Shown here: one piece after another, positions 1-6,003 of the stretch
How the letters are laid out: each line of letters opens with the position of its first letter
How positions within the stretch are numbered: the stretch's first letter is position 1
Assembly (NCBI GenBank): GCA_026386995.1
Contig: JAPLMO010000175.1
Span: 1 to 8,415, forward strand
Reading direction: 5' to 3'
DNA: 8,415 bases
Source of the DNA: Planctomycetota bacterium
GTDB lineage: Bacteria > Planctomycetota > Phycisphaerae > FEN-1346
The notes under the pieces: generated by a model
What the model was told of the DNA's origin: nothing
The model's database searches: none
The model's input: the letters and a program-made list of their open reading frames with translations, nothing else
Translations under genes and position numbers: made by a program

Positions 1-780
1 GGGGCCAAGGTCCGCGTCACCTCCGCCTCCTCGCCCAACGCCGGCATCATCAGCATCGAGGGCGGCACGGTCGAGTTTACCCAGCCGCTGACGAACGCCG
101 TTGGCGGGCTCATCAGCGGCCGAGGCACGCTGAGCGTCGGCGGGACGGGCTTGGTGAACAACGGCAACGTCGGGTTCTCCGGCGGCTTCGCCGACGTTTT
201 TGGCGATGTGGCCAACAACACCGGCGCCAAGATCGTCATTTCCGGCGGATCGACCACCACGTTCTATGACGACGTCAACGCCGCCGGCGGCGAGTTGCGC
301 GTCAGCCAGGGATGCTCGGTCGTCTTCTTCGGTTCGTACAACGGCGGCACCACCGGCACCGGCACGGTCTACATCGAGGGCGACCTGCGGCCCGGCCACA
401 GCCCCGGCGCGGTTACGTTCGAGGGAGACCTTGTCCTCGGCTCGGGGGCGCACCTGGTGGCCGAACTGGCCGGCACGACGCCCGCCGCACAGTACGACCA
501 GGTGAGCGTCGGCGGCCTGGCGGCCCTCGACGGAACGCTTGACGTCGTCCTGCTGGGCGGCTTCAGCCCGGCGTATGGCGATACGTTCAATCTCTTCGAT
601 TTCGGCGACTTCGCCGGGTCGTTCGATGCCGTGAACCTGCCGGCCCTGGGCGGCGGCCTCGCGTGGGATGCCTCCGGCCTTTACAGCACCGGCAGCATCC
701 AGGTCATGCCCGAACCCGCCACGCTGGCGCTGGTGGGTCTCGGCCTTGCGGCGTCGCTGCTCCGCCGCAGGCGCGGGTAG
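1..780 (+). CDS. PEP-CTERM surface protein with autotransporter-like strands (5' truncated)
   Basis: The reading frame is open from base 1, so the true start lies left of the window; 259 residues are visible, and the internal ATG at 151 is unlikely to be the start because the same Gly/Thr/Val beta-strand pattern runs through it. The middle carries the 'DLRPGHSPGAVTFEGDL' type strand and a 'YDQVSVGGLAALDGTLDV' stretch typical of autotransporter-associated, passenger-like beta-helix repeats. The C-terminus is a clear PEP-CTERM signal: Pro-Glu-Pro at visible residues 237-239, a hydrophobic segment at about 242-254, then an RRRRG end. In the known system exosortase (XrtA/EpsH family) recognises this tail and delivers the protein to the cell surface or extracellular matrix. 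No exosortase gene is in the window. The ligand or matrix role is unknown. Family assignment is firm; function is inferred. Confidence 0.93.
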   Translation, partial: GAKVRVTSASSPNAGIISIEGGTVEFTQPLTNAVGGLISGRGTLSVGGTGLVNNGNVGFSGGFADVFGDVANNTGAKIVISGGSTTTFYDDVNAAGGELRVSQGCSVVFFGSYNGGTTGTGTVYIEGDLRPGHSPGAVTFEGDLVLGSGAHLVAELAGTTPAAQYDQVSVGGLAALDGTLDVVLLGGFSPAYGDTFNLFDFGDFAGSFDAVNLPALGGGLAWDASGLYSTGSIQVMPEPATLALVGLGLAASLLRRRRG

Positions 781-812
781 TGCTTCGCTCATCGGATCAA
801 TAGGAGGGTGGC

Positions 813-866
813 ATGGCCACGCAACAGCCCGCTTGGGCGGGCAGGCCGCGGCCGTGTCACCCCTGA
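813..866 (+). CDS. possible 17-residue small ORF with strong Shine-Dalgarno
   Basis: ATG at 813 is preceded by AGGAGG at 802-807, an ideal ribosome binding site at 5-nt spacing, and the frame reads MATQQPAWAGRPRPCHP before TGA. It lies 32 bp after the PEP-CTERM stop. A GC hairpin (827-842) falls inside it. I do not recognise the peptide. It could be a small protein, a leader peptide, the remnant of a deleted gene start, or chance. The site is reported because of the ribosome binding site; coding is unproven. Confidence 0.2.
   Translation: MATQQPAWAGRPRPCHP
827..842 (+). terminator. short GC hairpin after the PEP-CTERM gene
   Basis: GCCCGC (827-832) pairs with GCGGGC (837-842) around a TTGG loop. 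It sits 47 bp after the PEP-CTERM stop and upstream of the tRNA promoter, where a terminator would be expected. There is no T-tract, so rho-independent termination is uncertain. Confidence 0.25.
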
Positions 867-883
867 TGGAGTTGTTACGACCG

Positions 884-919
884 CCCGTGCTCAAGTGCCC
901 GTGCTTAGCCCGTGCTTAG
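884..919 (+). repeat. 11-bp tandem repeat upstream of the tRNA promoter
   Basis: Two perfect tandem copies of CCCGTGCTTAG lie at 898-908 and 909-919. A diverged third unit begins with CCCGTGC at 884, and a partial TGCTTG follows at 920. The array ends only 3 bp before the -35 box of the tRNA promoter, which is where an upstream activator site could sit. It could equally be replication slippage. Confidence 0.6.
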
Positions 920-922
920 TGC

Positions 923-951
923 TTGAAAGTCCCGCCGGCGGGGGCTACAAT
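923..951 (+). promoter_or_regulatory. sigma70-type promoter of the tRNA-Cys gene
   Basis: The -35 box TTGAAA (923-928) and the -10 box TACAAT (946-951) are separated by exactly 17 bp. Each differs from the sigma70 consensus at one position. Transcription would begin around 957-959, a few bases before the mature tRNA 5' end at 965, as is usual for a monocistronic tRNA gene. Confidence 0.8.
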
Positions 952-964
952 CCGTTTTCTTAAG

Positions 965-1044
965 GGCGGCGTAGCCAAGTGGTTCAAGGCAGCGGTTTGC
1001 AAAACCGCCATATTTCGTGGGTTCGAATCCCACCGCCGCCTCCA
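965..1044 (+). tRNA. tRNA-Cys (GCA)
   Basis: A full cloverleaf can be folded. The acceptor stem is GGCGGCG (965-971) with CGCCGCC (1034-1040). The D stem is GCC (974-976) with GGC (988-990). The anticodon stem is GCGGT (992-996) with ACCGC (1004-1008), and its loop TTGCAAA puts anticodon GCA at 999-1001. The T arm is GTGGG-TTCGAAT-CCCAC (1017-1033). The discriminator base is T at 1041, and U73 is the known identity base of tRNA-Cys. CCA is encoded at 1042-1044. The variable region is slightly long (about 8 nt). It has its own promoter immediately upstream. Confidence 0.98.
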
Positions 1045-1072
1045 AACGTGACGCCACTGACCGCAATGCACA

Positions 1073-1109
1073 CGGGCCGGAAAAAGGGACAACCCCTTTT
1101 TCCGGCCCG
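1073..1109. terminator. perfect 16-bp hairpin, probable bidirectional terminator between convergent units
   Basis: The left arm 1073-1088 and right arm 1094-1109 are exact reverse complements around a 5-nt ACAAC loop. Each arm has an A5 or T5 run inside. It lies 29 bp after the tRNA and 78 bp after the stop of the convergent minus-strand operon, so it could end both transcripts. No T-tract follows the stem on either side; the T run is within the stem. It may instead be a dispersed palindromic element, since a related sequence occurs near 6531-6565. Confidence 0.6.
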
Positions 1110-1186
1110 ATCATTACCAGCCGTGCGGCGGTCAAGATTGCCGCCCATTTGTCGCTGATGCAGGGCGGGTGCTATACCCCCACCTT

Positions 1187-2407
1187 CTAGCGCGAGCCGC
1201 CCAGGCTCGCCGGCGGGCACCCGCCCGCGCACCCGCCGCCCGAAGTCGTGCCGGAGGTCCGCGAGCCGGAGGTCGTAGGTGCGGCAATCGGCCTGCCTGG
1301 GCCGCCCCTGATGACCGTGCGAGGCGCTATCGGCCGGCCGTTAGGATCGTGAGCGAAGTTCGGCCGCGGGTCCAGGCTCACAAGTTGCTCGTCGACGAAC
1401 CTGCCCAGATGCTCGTCGTTCTCGTATGTCGCGGCCAGAAGCAGCATGTGGAGCGGGACCGCCACGATGGGACACGTCGTGTCCGCAATCAGGGCTATCG
1501 CGGGGACGCCCATGCTCGCATAGGCCGCCCGGACCGCCTGCGAGGAGAGCCACTTGGCGAACTCGATGGCGGCCATGTGCATGCCGCCCTCGATGCCCCG
1601 CTGCCACGTGGCGTTGATGATTCGGACGCCGCGGTTGTACCACCGCGCCAGCCCGAGGAACTTGGAAATGGCGCCCTGCTGGCGCATCTGGAATCCAGAG
1701 TTCCGCATTTCTTTGATGAAGGCGTTTTCGGCGCCGGCTGCGCGCGTCAGGTCGTTGGCGTACGGAATCTCACTGTCGTCTTCCTGGAGCAGCGGTTCGC
1801 GGTTGATCGGAATGCCCAGGATCTTGTCCCAGGTTGTGGGGCTCGCTCGCCGCATGGCGTCGCCCGCGGCGTTCCACGGCGCTTCGGTGGACGTGCCCCA
1901 TGTCCAGTCGCCGCTGTAGGGGTTGCCGGGACTGATGGAGTCCTGCGGCTGATGTTCGGGCGGCGGCGCGGCCGAGGGCGTTCCGCGGAAGGTCATCCTG
2001 TCCGGGTTCACCGAGGTGTTCCAGCTTCCGTCCCAGACGCTGTTGCCGGGGTTGCCCGAACGCATCTCGGCCCCGCTCGGGGCATCCGGCCTGCCCTCGT
2101 AGCGGAAGGCGGGATTGCCGCCCAGCCCGCCGCCGGTCTCGTTTTGCTGGGGCCGGATGGTATTCCAGTCCACGCGTGGCGGATTTTCGGTGAAGGGACG
2201 AGGCGGCGCCTGGTTGCCGTTGCGAGCACCCGGAGTGTTGGCAGGGGCCGCGCCCGGCCCCTGCCCCGGCAGGAACGGTCCGTACTGACGCGGAGGCGTG
2301 TCCGTCGGCCCTTGCCCCGGCAGGAACGGTCCGTACTGGACGGCCGGCGCAGTCGTCACAAGCGTCAGGGCCGCCAGAAGCACCAGCAGTATGTTGAGCG
2401 TTTTCAT
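1187..2407 (-). CDS. secreted Pro/Gly-rich protein of unknown function
   Basis: This 406-residue protein is not recognised. Residues 1-22 form a Sec-type signal peptide (Lys2, hydrophobic core 4-17, APA before the likely cleavage after 22). Residues 24-57 are two tandem 17-residue units, each starting QYGPFLPGQGP. Residues 58-215 are Pro/Gly/Asn-rich and look disordered. Residues 222-345 look folded and helical, with a hydrophobic stretch at about 299-327 that could be a membrane segment. The tail is Thr/Ser/Gly-rich with a GGGCAGGC motif. Its ATG overlaps the TGA of the gene before it by 4 bp (2404-2407), which implies translational coupling; AAGGA at 2418-2422 is a plausible ribosome site. 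A 7-bp inverted repeat (1192-1198 with 1204-1210) covers the last codons. Exported location is supported; role is unknown. Confidence 0.85.
   Translation of the reverse strand: MKTLNILLVLLAALTLVTTAPAVQYGPFLPGQGPTDTPPRQYGPFLPGQGPGAAPANTPGARNGNQAPPRPFTENPPRVDWNTIRPQQNETGGGLGGNPAFRYEGRPDAPSGAEMRSGNPGNSVWDGSWNTSVNPDRMTFRGTPSAAPPPEHQPQDSISPGNPYSGDWTWGTSTEAPWNAAGDAMRRASPTTWDKILGIPINREPLLQEDDSEIPYANDLTRAAGAENAFIKEMRNSGFQMRQQGAISKFLGLARWYNRGVRIINATWQRGIEGGMHMAAIEFAKWLSSQAVRAAYASMGVPAIALIADTTCPIVAVPLHMLLLAATYENDEHLGRFVDEQLVSLDPRPNFAHDPNGRPIAPRTVIRGGPGRPIAAPTTSGSRTSGTTSGGGCAGGCPPASLGGSR
2262..2338 (-). repeat. in-frame 51-bp tandem repeat coding 17-residue units
   Basis: A 26-bp identical core occurs at 2262-2287 and 2313-2338, exactly 51 bp (17 codons) apart. 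It encodes QYGPFLPGQ just after the signal peptide of the secreted protein. The DNA is identical across the core, which suggests recent duplication or gene conversion. Confidence 0.85.
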
Positions 2408-3492
2408 GGCATCGCGATCCTTTTCCCATCCGCGGGCACGTCGGCCATCAAGTCCATCAGGCCGAATGCCTTCAGGCGGACCGTCTTGTCAAGGTCATAG
2501 GCGGCCATGCTACAGAACCGCAGGGCCTGGCTGTCGGCCATGAAGATCATGGCCTGGTGTTCGTCCCAGACCGCAAAGACCGGCGACATGAGGCCGCGGA
2601 ACGGCGCGGGCAATCCCGCGATTTCGGACACCGAAAGCGGGTTCCCCAGCGGGACCATGCGGGCGAGTTCGCCTGCATCGCCCCGGCCCACGGCCAGACG
2701 CAACGCCTTCAGGGCGGCGCAAAATTCCTTGTTAGGCCCATCCGCCAGGGCGCACATCGTCAGGGCCTGGGTGACTGCCAGGGCGCCCGTGGCCTGAAGC
2801 GTCATCGGCGACGGGGCCGCATAGGATTCCCATGCGGTCGCGGGACTGGGCGGGAACTGTCGGCTGAATGCCGCCAGGAACCCGCGGTGCTGTTGAGCCA
2901 GCGAGGCCTGAGCCGGCCCATCGGCGCTCAGCCAGCGCGGGAGGGCCGGCGGCGCGGCGGGCTGGCGGGACTCCAGTTCGTGGCCTGACCGTAGCGAACC
3001 GCCGACCATCATCGGCCGGCCCCCATCATCCGTTCGCCAGCGAGTCAGGACCACGGCGTCCAGGAACGGGCTGTAGTAGCCCACGACAGGTTCGGCCGTC
3101 GCCTGGTTGCCCAGGACCATGACGGTTGTTGAGAAGAAGTAGGCCCATGCTGCCGGGGCTGCCTGGAACGAATCGGACTTGGTCAGGAAGTCCATGCACG
3201 GGCCGGTCCGGCACTCGCGTACGGCATTGCCGAGGTCAGCCGCGGCGTACATCCTGAAGGCCACCGCCGCGCGAACGACCGCCTCGGCGGACGCTGGCAC
3301 TGCGGACGGTGCGGGCTGACCGGGGCTGCCGTACTCCGGCATCTCGATGGGCGGCGGGGCGAAGTTCGTGTAGTCCGGGCCGCCGTGGGAGCGTTCCGTC
3401 GGCGACCATGCCTCTTCCTGGCAGCCCCAGGCTCCCAAGCCGACCGCCAGGCCGGCCAGGGCCGCCGTGATTCCCACCCAGTGCAATCGCAT
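2404..3492 (-). CDS. predicted lipoprotein of unknown function
   Basis: I do not recognise this 362-residue protein. I place the start at the ATG at 3490-3492 (MRLHW): it has an AAAGGGGG ribosome site at 3497-3504 and opens with a hydrophobic signal segment ending at Cys24. The lipobox is weak (A-W-G-C), so lipidation is probable rather than certain. An upstream ATG would extend the frame to 3615, but that part would be translated from a palindromic repeat. After Cys24 comes a Pro-rich linker to about residue 70, then an apparently globular Ala-rich domain with several Cys and aromatic residues, including a GYYSPFLDAVVLTRW stretch. Its stop overlaps the start of the next gene by 4 bp, so the two products are probably made together and may interact. 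It follows the LpoB-like gene after 151 bp. Confidence 0.85.
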   Translation of the reverse strand: MRLHWVGITAALAGLAVGLGAWGCQEEAWSPTERSHGGPDYTNFAPPPIEMPEYGSPGQPAPSAVPASAEAVVRAAVAFRMYAAADLGNAVRECRTGPCMDFLTKSDSFQAAPAAWAYFFSTTVMVLGNQATAEPVVGYYSPFLDAVVLTRWRTDDGGRPMMVGGSLRSGHELESRQPAAPPALPRWLSADGPAQASLAQQHRGFLAAFSRQFPPSPATAWESYAAPSPMTLQATGALAVTQALTMCALADGPNKEFCAALKALRLAVGRGDAGELARMVPLGNPLSVSEIAGLPAPFRGLMSPVFAVWDEHQAMIFMADSQALRFCSMAAYDLDKTVRLKAFGLMDLMADVPADGKRIAMP

Positions 3493-3496
3493 AAGG

Positions 3497-3504
3497 CCCC
3501 CTTT
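3497..3504 (-). promoter_or_regulatory. ribosome binding site fixing the MRLHW start
   Basis: The minus-strand sequence AAAGGGGG lies 4 nt before the ATG at 3492. It supports this internal start over the longer frame that would run through the palindrome pair. Confidence 0.6.
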
Positions 3505-3528
3505 AGAGCAGTTTAACATTGCATGTTT

Positions 3529-3604
3529 GCGCGGCGGTTCTCCTGAACCGCCGCGCTGATGTGCTGGTAGGCGGTCGACGCGGCGGGTCAGGAGATCCGC
3601 CGCG
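3529..3604. repeat. inverted pair of REP-like palindromes (loop CTCCTG)
   Basis: Copy 1 (3529-3556) has an 11-bp stem, GCGCGGCGGTT with AACCGCCGCGC, around a CTCCTG loop. Copy 2 (3579-3604) is the same element inverted: a 10-bp stem with one G-T pair around CAGGAG, the reverse complement of the first loop. A 22-bp spacer separates them. They fill the 151-bp gap between the LpoB-like gene and the unknown lipoprotein gene. In transcript they could fold as two hairpins or one long one, acting as an attenuator or mRNA stabiliser. Head-to-head pairing resembles bacterial interspersed mosaic elements. Confidence 0.75.
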
Positions 3605-3643
3605 CAACAACCCAATCTTAAAACGCTGTAGTGCGATAAATCT

Positions 3644-4471
3644 CTACCGCGGCCGGTCGCGTGCGGCAGTCTGGTCCGGCGGCGGAGACTTCTGTTTCTT
3701 GACCTCGTAGTCGTTTTCCCAGACCACCAGGCCCGAGCGGGCGTCGGTCAGCCGGAACTGGAACCGGAAGTACCGCAAATCTTTCGCCTTGGCCCCGTCT
3801 TCGCCCTCCGTGACGGCGTAGATGAACCCCTTGAGGAAGTAGTCCGTCGCGGCGATGCGGCTGGAGACCTCGGACGACTTCTTGACTTTCAGTTTACCGG
3901 TCTCGTTTTCGGACCGTGTGGTCGGCGCCTTGGCGTTGGCGGTGCCCGTGGCGGTGTCGGTGGTGGCCTCGTAGTCCACGGTGACCGGCTCGTCCGTCTG
4001 CTGGCTGCGTTCGGCGACGATGTCGCGGCGGACCGTCTCGTCGCGGAAGACGACGCGGTTGCTCCCGGACTTAAGGATCATGCCGCGGATCGTCTGCGGG
4101 TAGATCGTCAGGTCGACCGCGGCCTCGGTCTTGTTCTCGATCGGGCGGATCTCGACGACGACGGGTTCCCTGGCCGACTGGACCACGTTGGACATCACAA
4201 GGTCGCGGGCCATGATGTCGCAGACCGCCAGGAAGTCCTTGACCGAGGGCGCGGCAAGGTCCGGCCGACGCGGTTCCGCGGTCACGGGGCGGTTCGTGGT
4301 TTCGTTCGGCTGCGACCCGTCCAGGATGCGGAAGGGCAGTGTCACGAGCCCCTCGACCTCGCTCATGAGGGGCAACTTGGACTTCGACTGCTGCTCGCCG
4401 CCGCAGCCGCCCATGGCCGCCACCAGGACGGCCGTCAGAACGCACACGCGAAGCAGGGCACTGACTCTCAT
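3644..4471 (-). CDS. LpoB-like (PF13036-type) lipoprotein
   Basis: This 275-residue protein has a lipoprotein signal ending M-G-G-C at Cys23, with Gly at +2, which under the enterobacterial rule means the outer membrane. The body fits the LpoB family: VVVEIRPIENKT (104-115), VDLTIYPQTIRGMILKSG (119-136, like the helix after the N-x-T motif), ATDYFLKGFIYAV (208-220), and RYFRFQFRLTDARSGLVVWE (233-252), the usual final strand pair. E. coli LpoB activates peptidoglycan synthase PBP1B; whether this homologue does so is inference. Residues about 158-203 form a Thr/Ala/Lys-rich hydrophilic stretch in place of the usual short connection. A GGAGG ribosome site (4479-4483) sits 7 nt upstream, and only 22 bp separate it from the preceding gene, so they are co-transcribed. 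The C-terminus is Pro/Arg-rich. Confidence 0.88.
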   Translation of the reverse strand: MRVSALLRVCVLTAVLVAAMGGCGGEQQSKSKLPLMSEVEGLVTLPFRILDGSQPNETTNRPVTAEPRRPDLAAPSVKDFLAVCDIMARDLVMSNVVQSAREPVVVEIRPIENKTEAAVDLTIYPQTIRGMILKSGSNRVVFRDETVRRDIVAERSQQTDEPVTVDYEATTDTATGTANAKAPTTRSENETGKLKVKKSSEVSSRIAATDYFLKGFIYAVTEGEDGAKAKDLRYFRFQFRLTDARSGLVVWENDYEVKKQKSPPPDQTAARDRPR

Positions 4472-4493
4472 GGTTTATCCTCCGCACGATGCC

Positions 4494-5201
4494 TTACGGG
4501 TTGGGGTTGAACTGGGCGACCAGGCGCGCGGCCGCGACGCCGGCCGCCGTCCGTACGTCGTGCGCTGTTTGCGACACGGCGCAGACCACCGTCCCCGACC
4601 TGGTCTCGATCATCCGCAGGTAGACCTGGTACGGCCCGTCCGGTCCGGCCTCGGCCGTCAGGTTGCTCTCGACGAAGAACTTCACCTTCTGGTCATACAG
4701 GTTCGCGTACTGGAGTTTGCCGCGGTAAAGGTCCAGCCCGGCCGCATCGTCCATCGCCTTGACGGTGAACGCATTCGTGCGGGCCAGCGACTCCGTGATG
4801 ATCGCCTGGACGGCGGGACTGTATTTCTGCGACATGACGAAGGTGGCCCTGCCGTTGTCGGCCAGGAGCGTTGCGGAATCGCCGACGGTGCTCGCGGAAT
4901 CCTTGGCGCTCGCATCGGCCTCCAGAAGGCTGATGGCGCTCTTGCTGAACACCGTCGGGCCGACGGCCACGACCGGCGCGGTCGCGGGCAGTTCCCACGA
5001 GTCGCGCGGGTACTTGACGCTGAAGTACGCCAGGGCCTCCGGCGACATCCCCTTCAGGTTCGAGGCCGAGCCGTCGCGGTCAGCCACGGGCCGGTTCTCG
5101 ACCTGCACTTCCTTGACTCTCGTCCCGCAACCCGAAAGGCCGACCACGATTGCCGTGGCGATGACCGTGAAAACAAGCGTCGACAACCCGTGATTTCTCA
5201 T
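4494..5201 (-). CDS. lipoprotein with CsgG/LpoB-like architecture
   Basis: The 235-residue product starts MRNHG at 5199-5201, with AGGAG at 5211-5215, 9 nt upstream. A longer frame to 5531 exists but only shadows the neighbouring YcfL-like gene. The signal ends in a perfect lipobox L-S-G-C at Cys25. Residues 118-150 (RATFVMSQKYSPAVQAIITE and on to LARTNAFTVKA) and 190-208 (PYQVYLRMIETRSGTVVCAV) have the helix-then-strand layout and the 'y.v.lrlie..tG.vv' end typical of CsgG- and LpoB-related outer-membrane lipoproteins; this is a weak pattern match. Residues 76-115 are Ala/Ser-rich. It lies between the YcfL-like and LpoB-like genes, 22 bp before the latter, so a shared envelope job is likely. 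The exact family is uncertain; the COG3014/DUF799-type lipoproteins found near lpoB are alternatives. Confidence 0.82.
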   Translation of the reverse strand: MRNHGLSTLVFTVIATAIVVGLSGCGTRVKEVQVENRPVADRDGSASNLKGMSPEALAYFSVKYPRDSWELPATAPVVAVGPTVFSKSAISLLEADASAKDSASTVGDSATLLADNGRATFVMSQKYSPAVQAIITESLARTNAFTVKAMDDAAGLDLYRGKLQYANLYDQKVKFFVESNLTAEAGPDGPYQVYLRMIETRSGTVVCAVSQTAHDVRTAAGVAAARLVAQFNPNP

Positions 5202-5210
5202 GTTACAAGG

Positions 5211-5215
5211 CTCCT
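5211..5215 (-). promoter_or_regulatory. ribosome binding site fixing the MRNHG start
   Basis: AGGAG on the minus strand lies 9 nt before the ATG at 5201. With the lipobox signal peptide that follows, it selects this start over any in the 330 bp of open frame upstream. Confidence 0.65.
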
Positions 5216-5295
5216 GACTAGCACTGTCGTCAACCTCGACGGCGCGCGGCGGACAAGTCTGCCGGCTAAATATTTCTATTTGCGGCGCGTTCTCG

Positions 5296-5808
5296 TTACT
5301 TCGGCAACACGCTCTGCTTCCACCAGCCGTTCTCGTACACGCGCCCGGGGTAGCATAGTTTGTCGCCCGAGGCGGTGGCCAGGTTGCGGAACTGGACGTT
5401 GTACTTCTCCAGGCCCGGCCGGATGCTGTTGCCTTCCACCAGCACAAGGTCTTGCGGCGCGAAGTGGACGGTCCGCCACTGGCCGACCTCCACGGGCTCG
5501 TCCTGCGAGTTGAAGAAGACGAACCGGGCATCGGCCCAGATGTCCTCGCGGTAGGCGTTCTGGAGTGTGATGCGGGCCTGAATCTGGCCCATCGGCGCGC
5601 GCGTGGCCACGGTTCTGCGGAGGAGCAGGGCGTTGCGCACGTTCTCGTCCATCATGGTGACGCCGTGCGTCGTCTGGTGCGGCGCGGTTTCGTCGGCCTG
5701 CGTGATGGGGCTGTAAGGCCCGCGCTCCGTAGCGCACCCGGCGGCCAGCAGCCACACCCCGACAACGGCCCCGGCGCCCGAAATCGCCAGCGCAGAAGAT
5801 GCCTTCAT
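5296..5808 (-). CDS. YcfL-like (DUF1425) lipoprotein
   Basis: The 170-residue protein starts MKASS at 5806-5808, with AGGAG (5815-5819) 6 nt upstream; the open frame continues to 6084 but only through intergenic palindromes. The lipoprotein signal ends L-A-A-G-C at Cys25, with Ala at +2. The mature part resembles YcfL/DUF1425: QIQARITLQNAYREDIWADA (75-94), then RFVFFNSQDEPVEVGQWRTV (95-114), corresponding to the family's 'N....v.yRF.wyD..G..v....W..v' core, followed by an 'FAPQDLVLVEGNSIRPGLEKY' type closing strand set. In E. coli ycfL lies next to lpoB; here an LpoB-like gene is two genes downstream, which supports both calls. It is the first gene of the run, so the promoter should lie in 5809-6000, where I see no convincing -35/-10 pair. 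The molecular role of YcfL is unknown. Confidence 0.86.
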   Translation of the reverse strand: MKASSALAISGAGAVVGVWLLAAGCATERGPYSPITQADETAPHQTTHGVTMMDENVRNALLLRRTVATRAPMGQIQARITLQNAYREDIWADARFVFFNSQDEPVEVGQWRTVHFAPQDLVLVEGNSIRPGLEKYNVQFRNLATASGDKLCYPGRVYENGWWKQSVLPK

Positions 5809-6003
5809 GTTTTGCTCCTGTATAGGGGATGCCCCCGGTTCGGGAGGCGAGTGCGGCAACTTCGTACGGCGGTGACCCAATCCCAGCGATAGGGGAGTGC
5901 AAGAGTCAAAGTTACTATCGGCTGAATCGGAAAAAGACTTCAGGTTTCCCGCGGGCGGCGGCAGGCGGAGTGTGGCCGCAGATTCTGGCAGGCGGTTCCT
6001 TTC
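5809..6003. other. leader and presumed promoter region of the lipoprotein operon
   Basis: This stretch upstream of the YcfL-like gene must hold the operon promoter. On the minus strand a TTGACT occurs around 5905-5910, but no good -10 follows at proper spacing. A small CCCG/CGGG hairpin lies in the leader just above the ribosome site. I see no gene. Confidence 0.3.

Noticed and set aside
965..1044. tRNA gene as an integration (att) site
   Set aside because: I find no second copy of the tRNA 3' end in the window and no integrase gene; the convergent neighbour looks like ordinary chromosomal sequence.
1169..2500. Long plus-strand open frame of 443 codons opposite the secreted-protein gene
   Set aside because: Arg/Pro/Ala-rich translation without a ribosome site or family pattern; the minus strand has a signal peptide, an ATGA overlap with its neighbour and in-frame repeats.
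3493..3615. N-terminal extension of the unknown lipoprotein to an ATG at 3615
   Set aside because: It would be encoded by the inverted palindrome pair and would bury the signal peptide; the ATG at 3492 has its own ribosome site.
4131..5513. Long plus-strand open frame of 460 codons across three minus-strand lipoprotein genes
   Set aside because: It crosses gene boundaries on the other strand; the minus-strand genes each have a ribosome site, a lipoprotein signal and family-like motifs. High GC makes antisense frames long.
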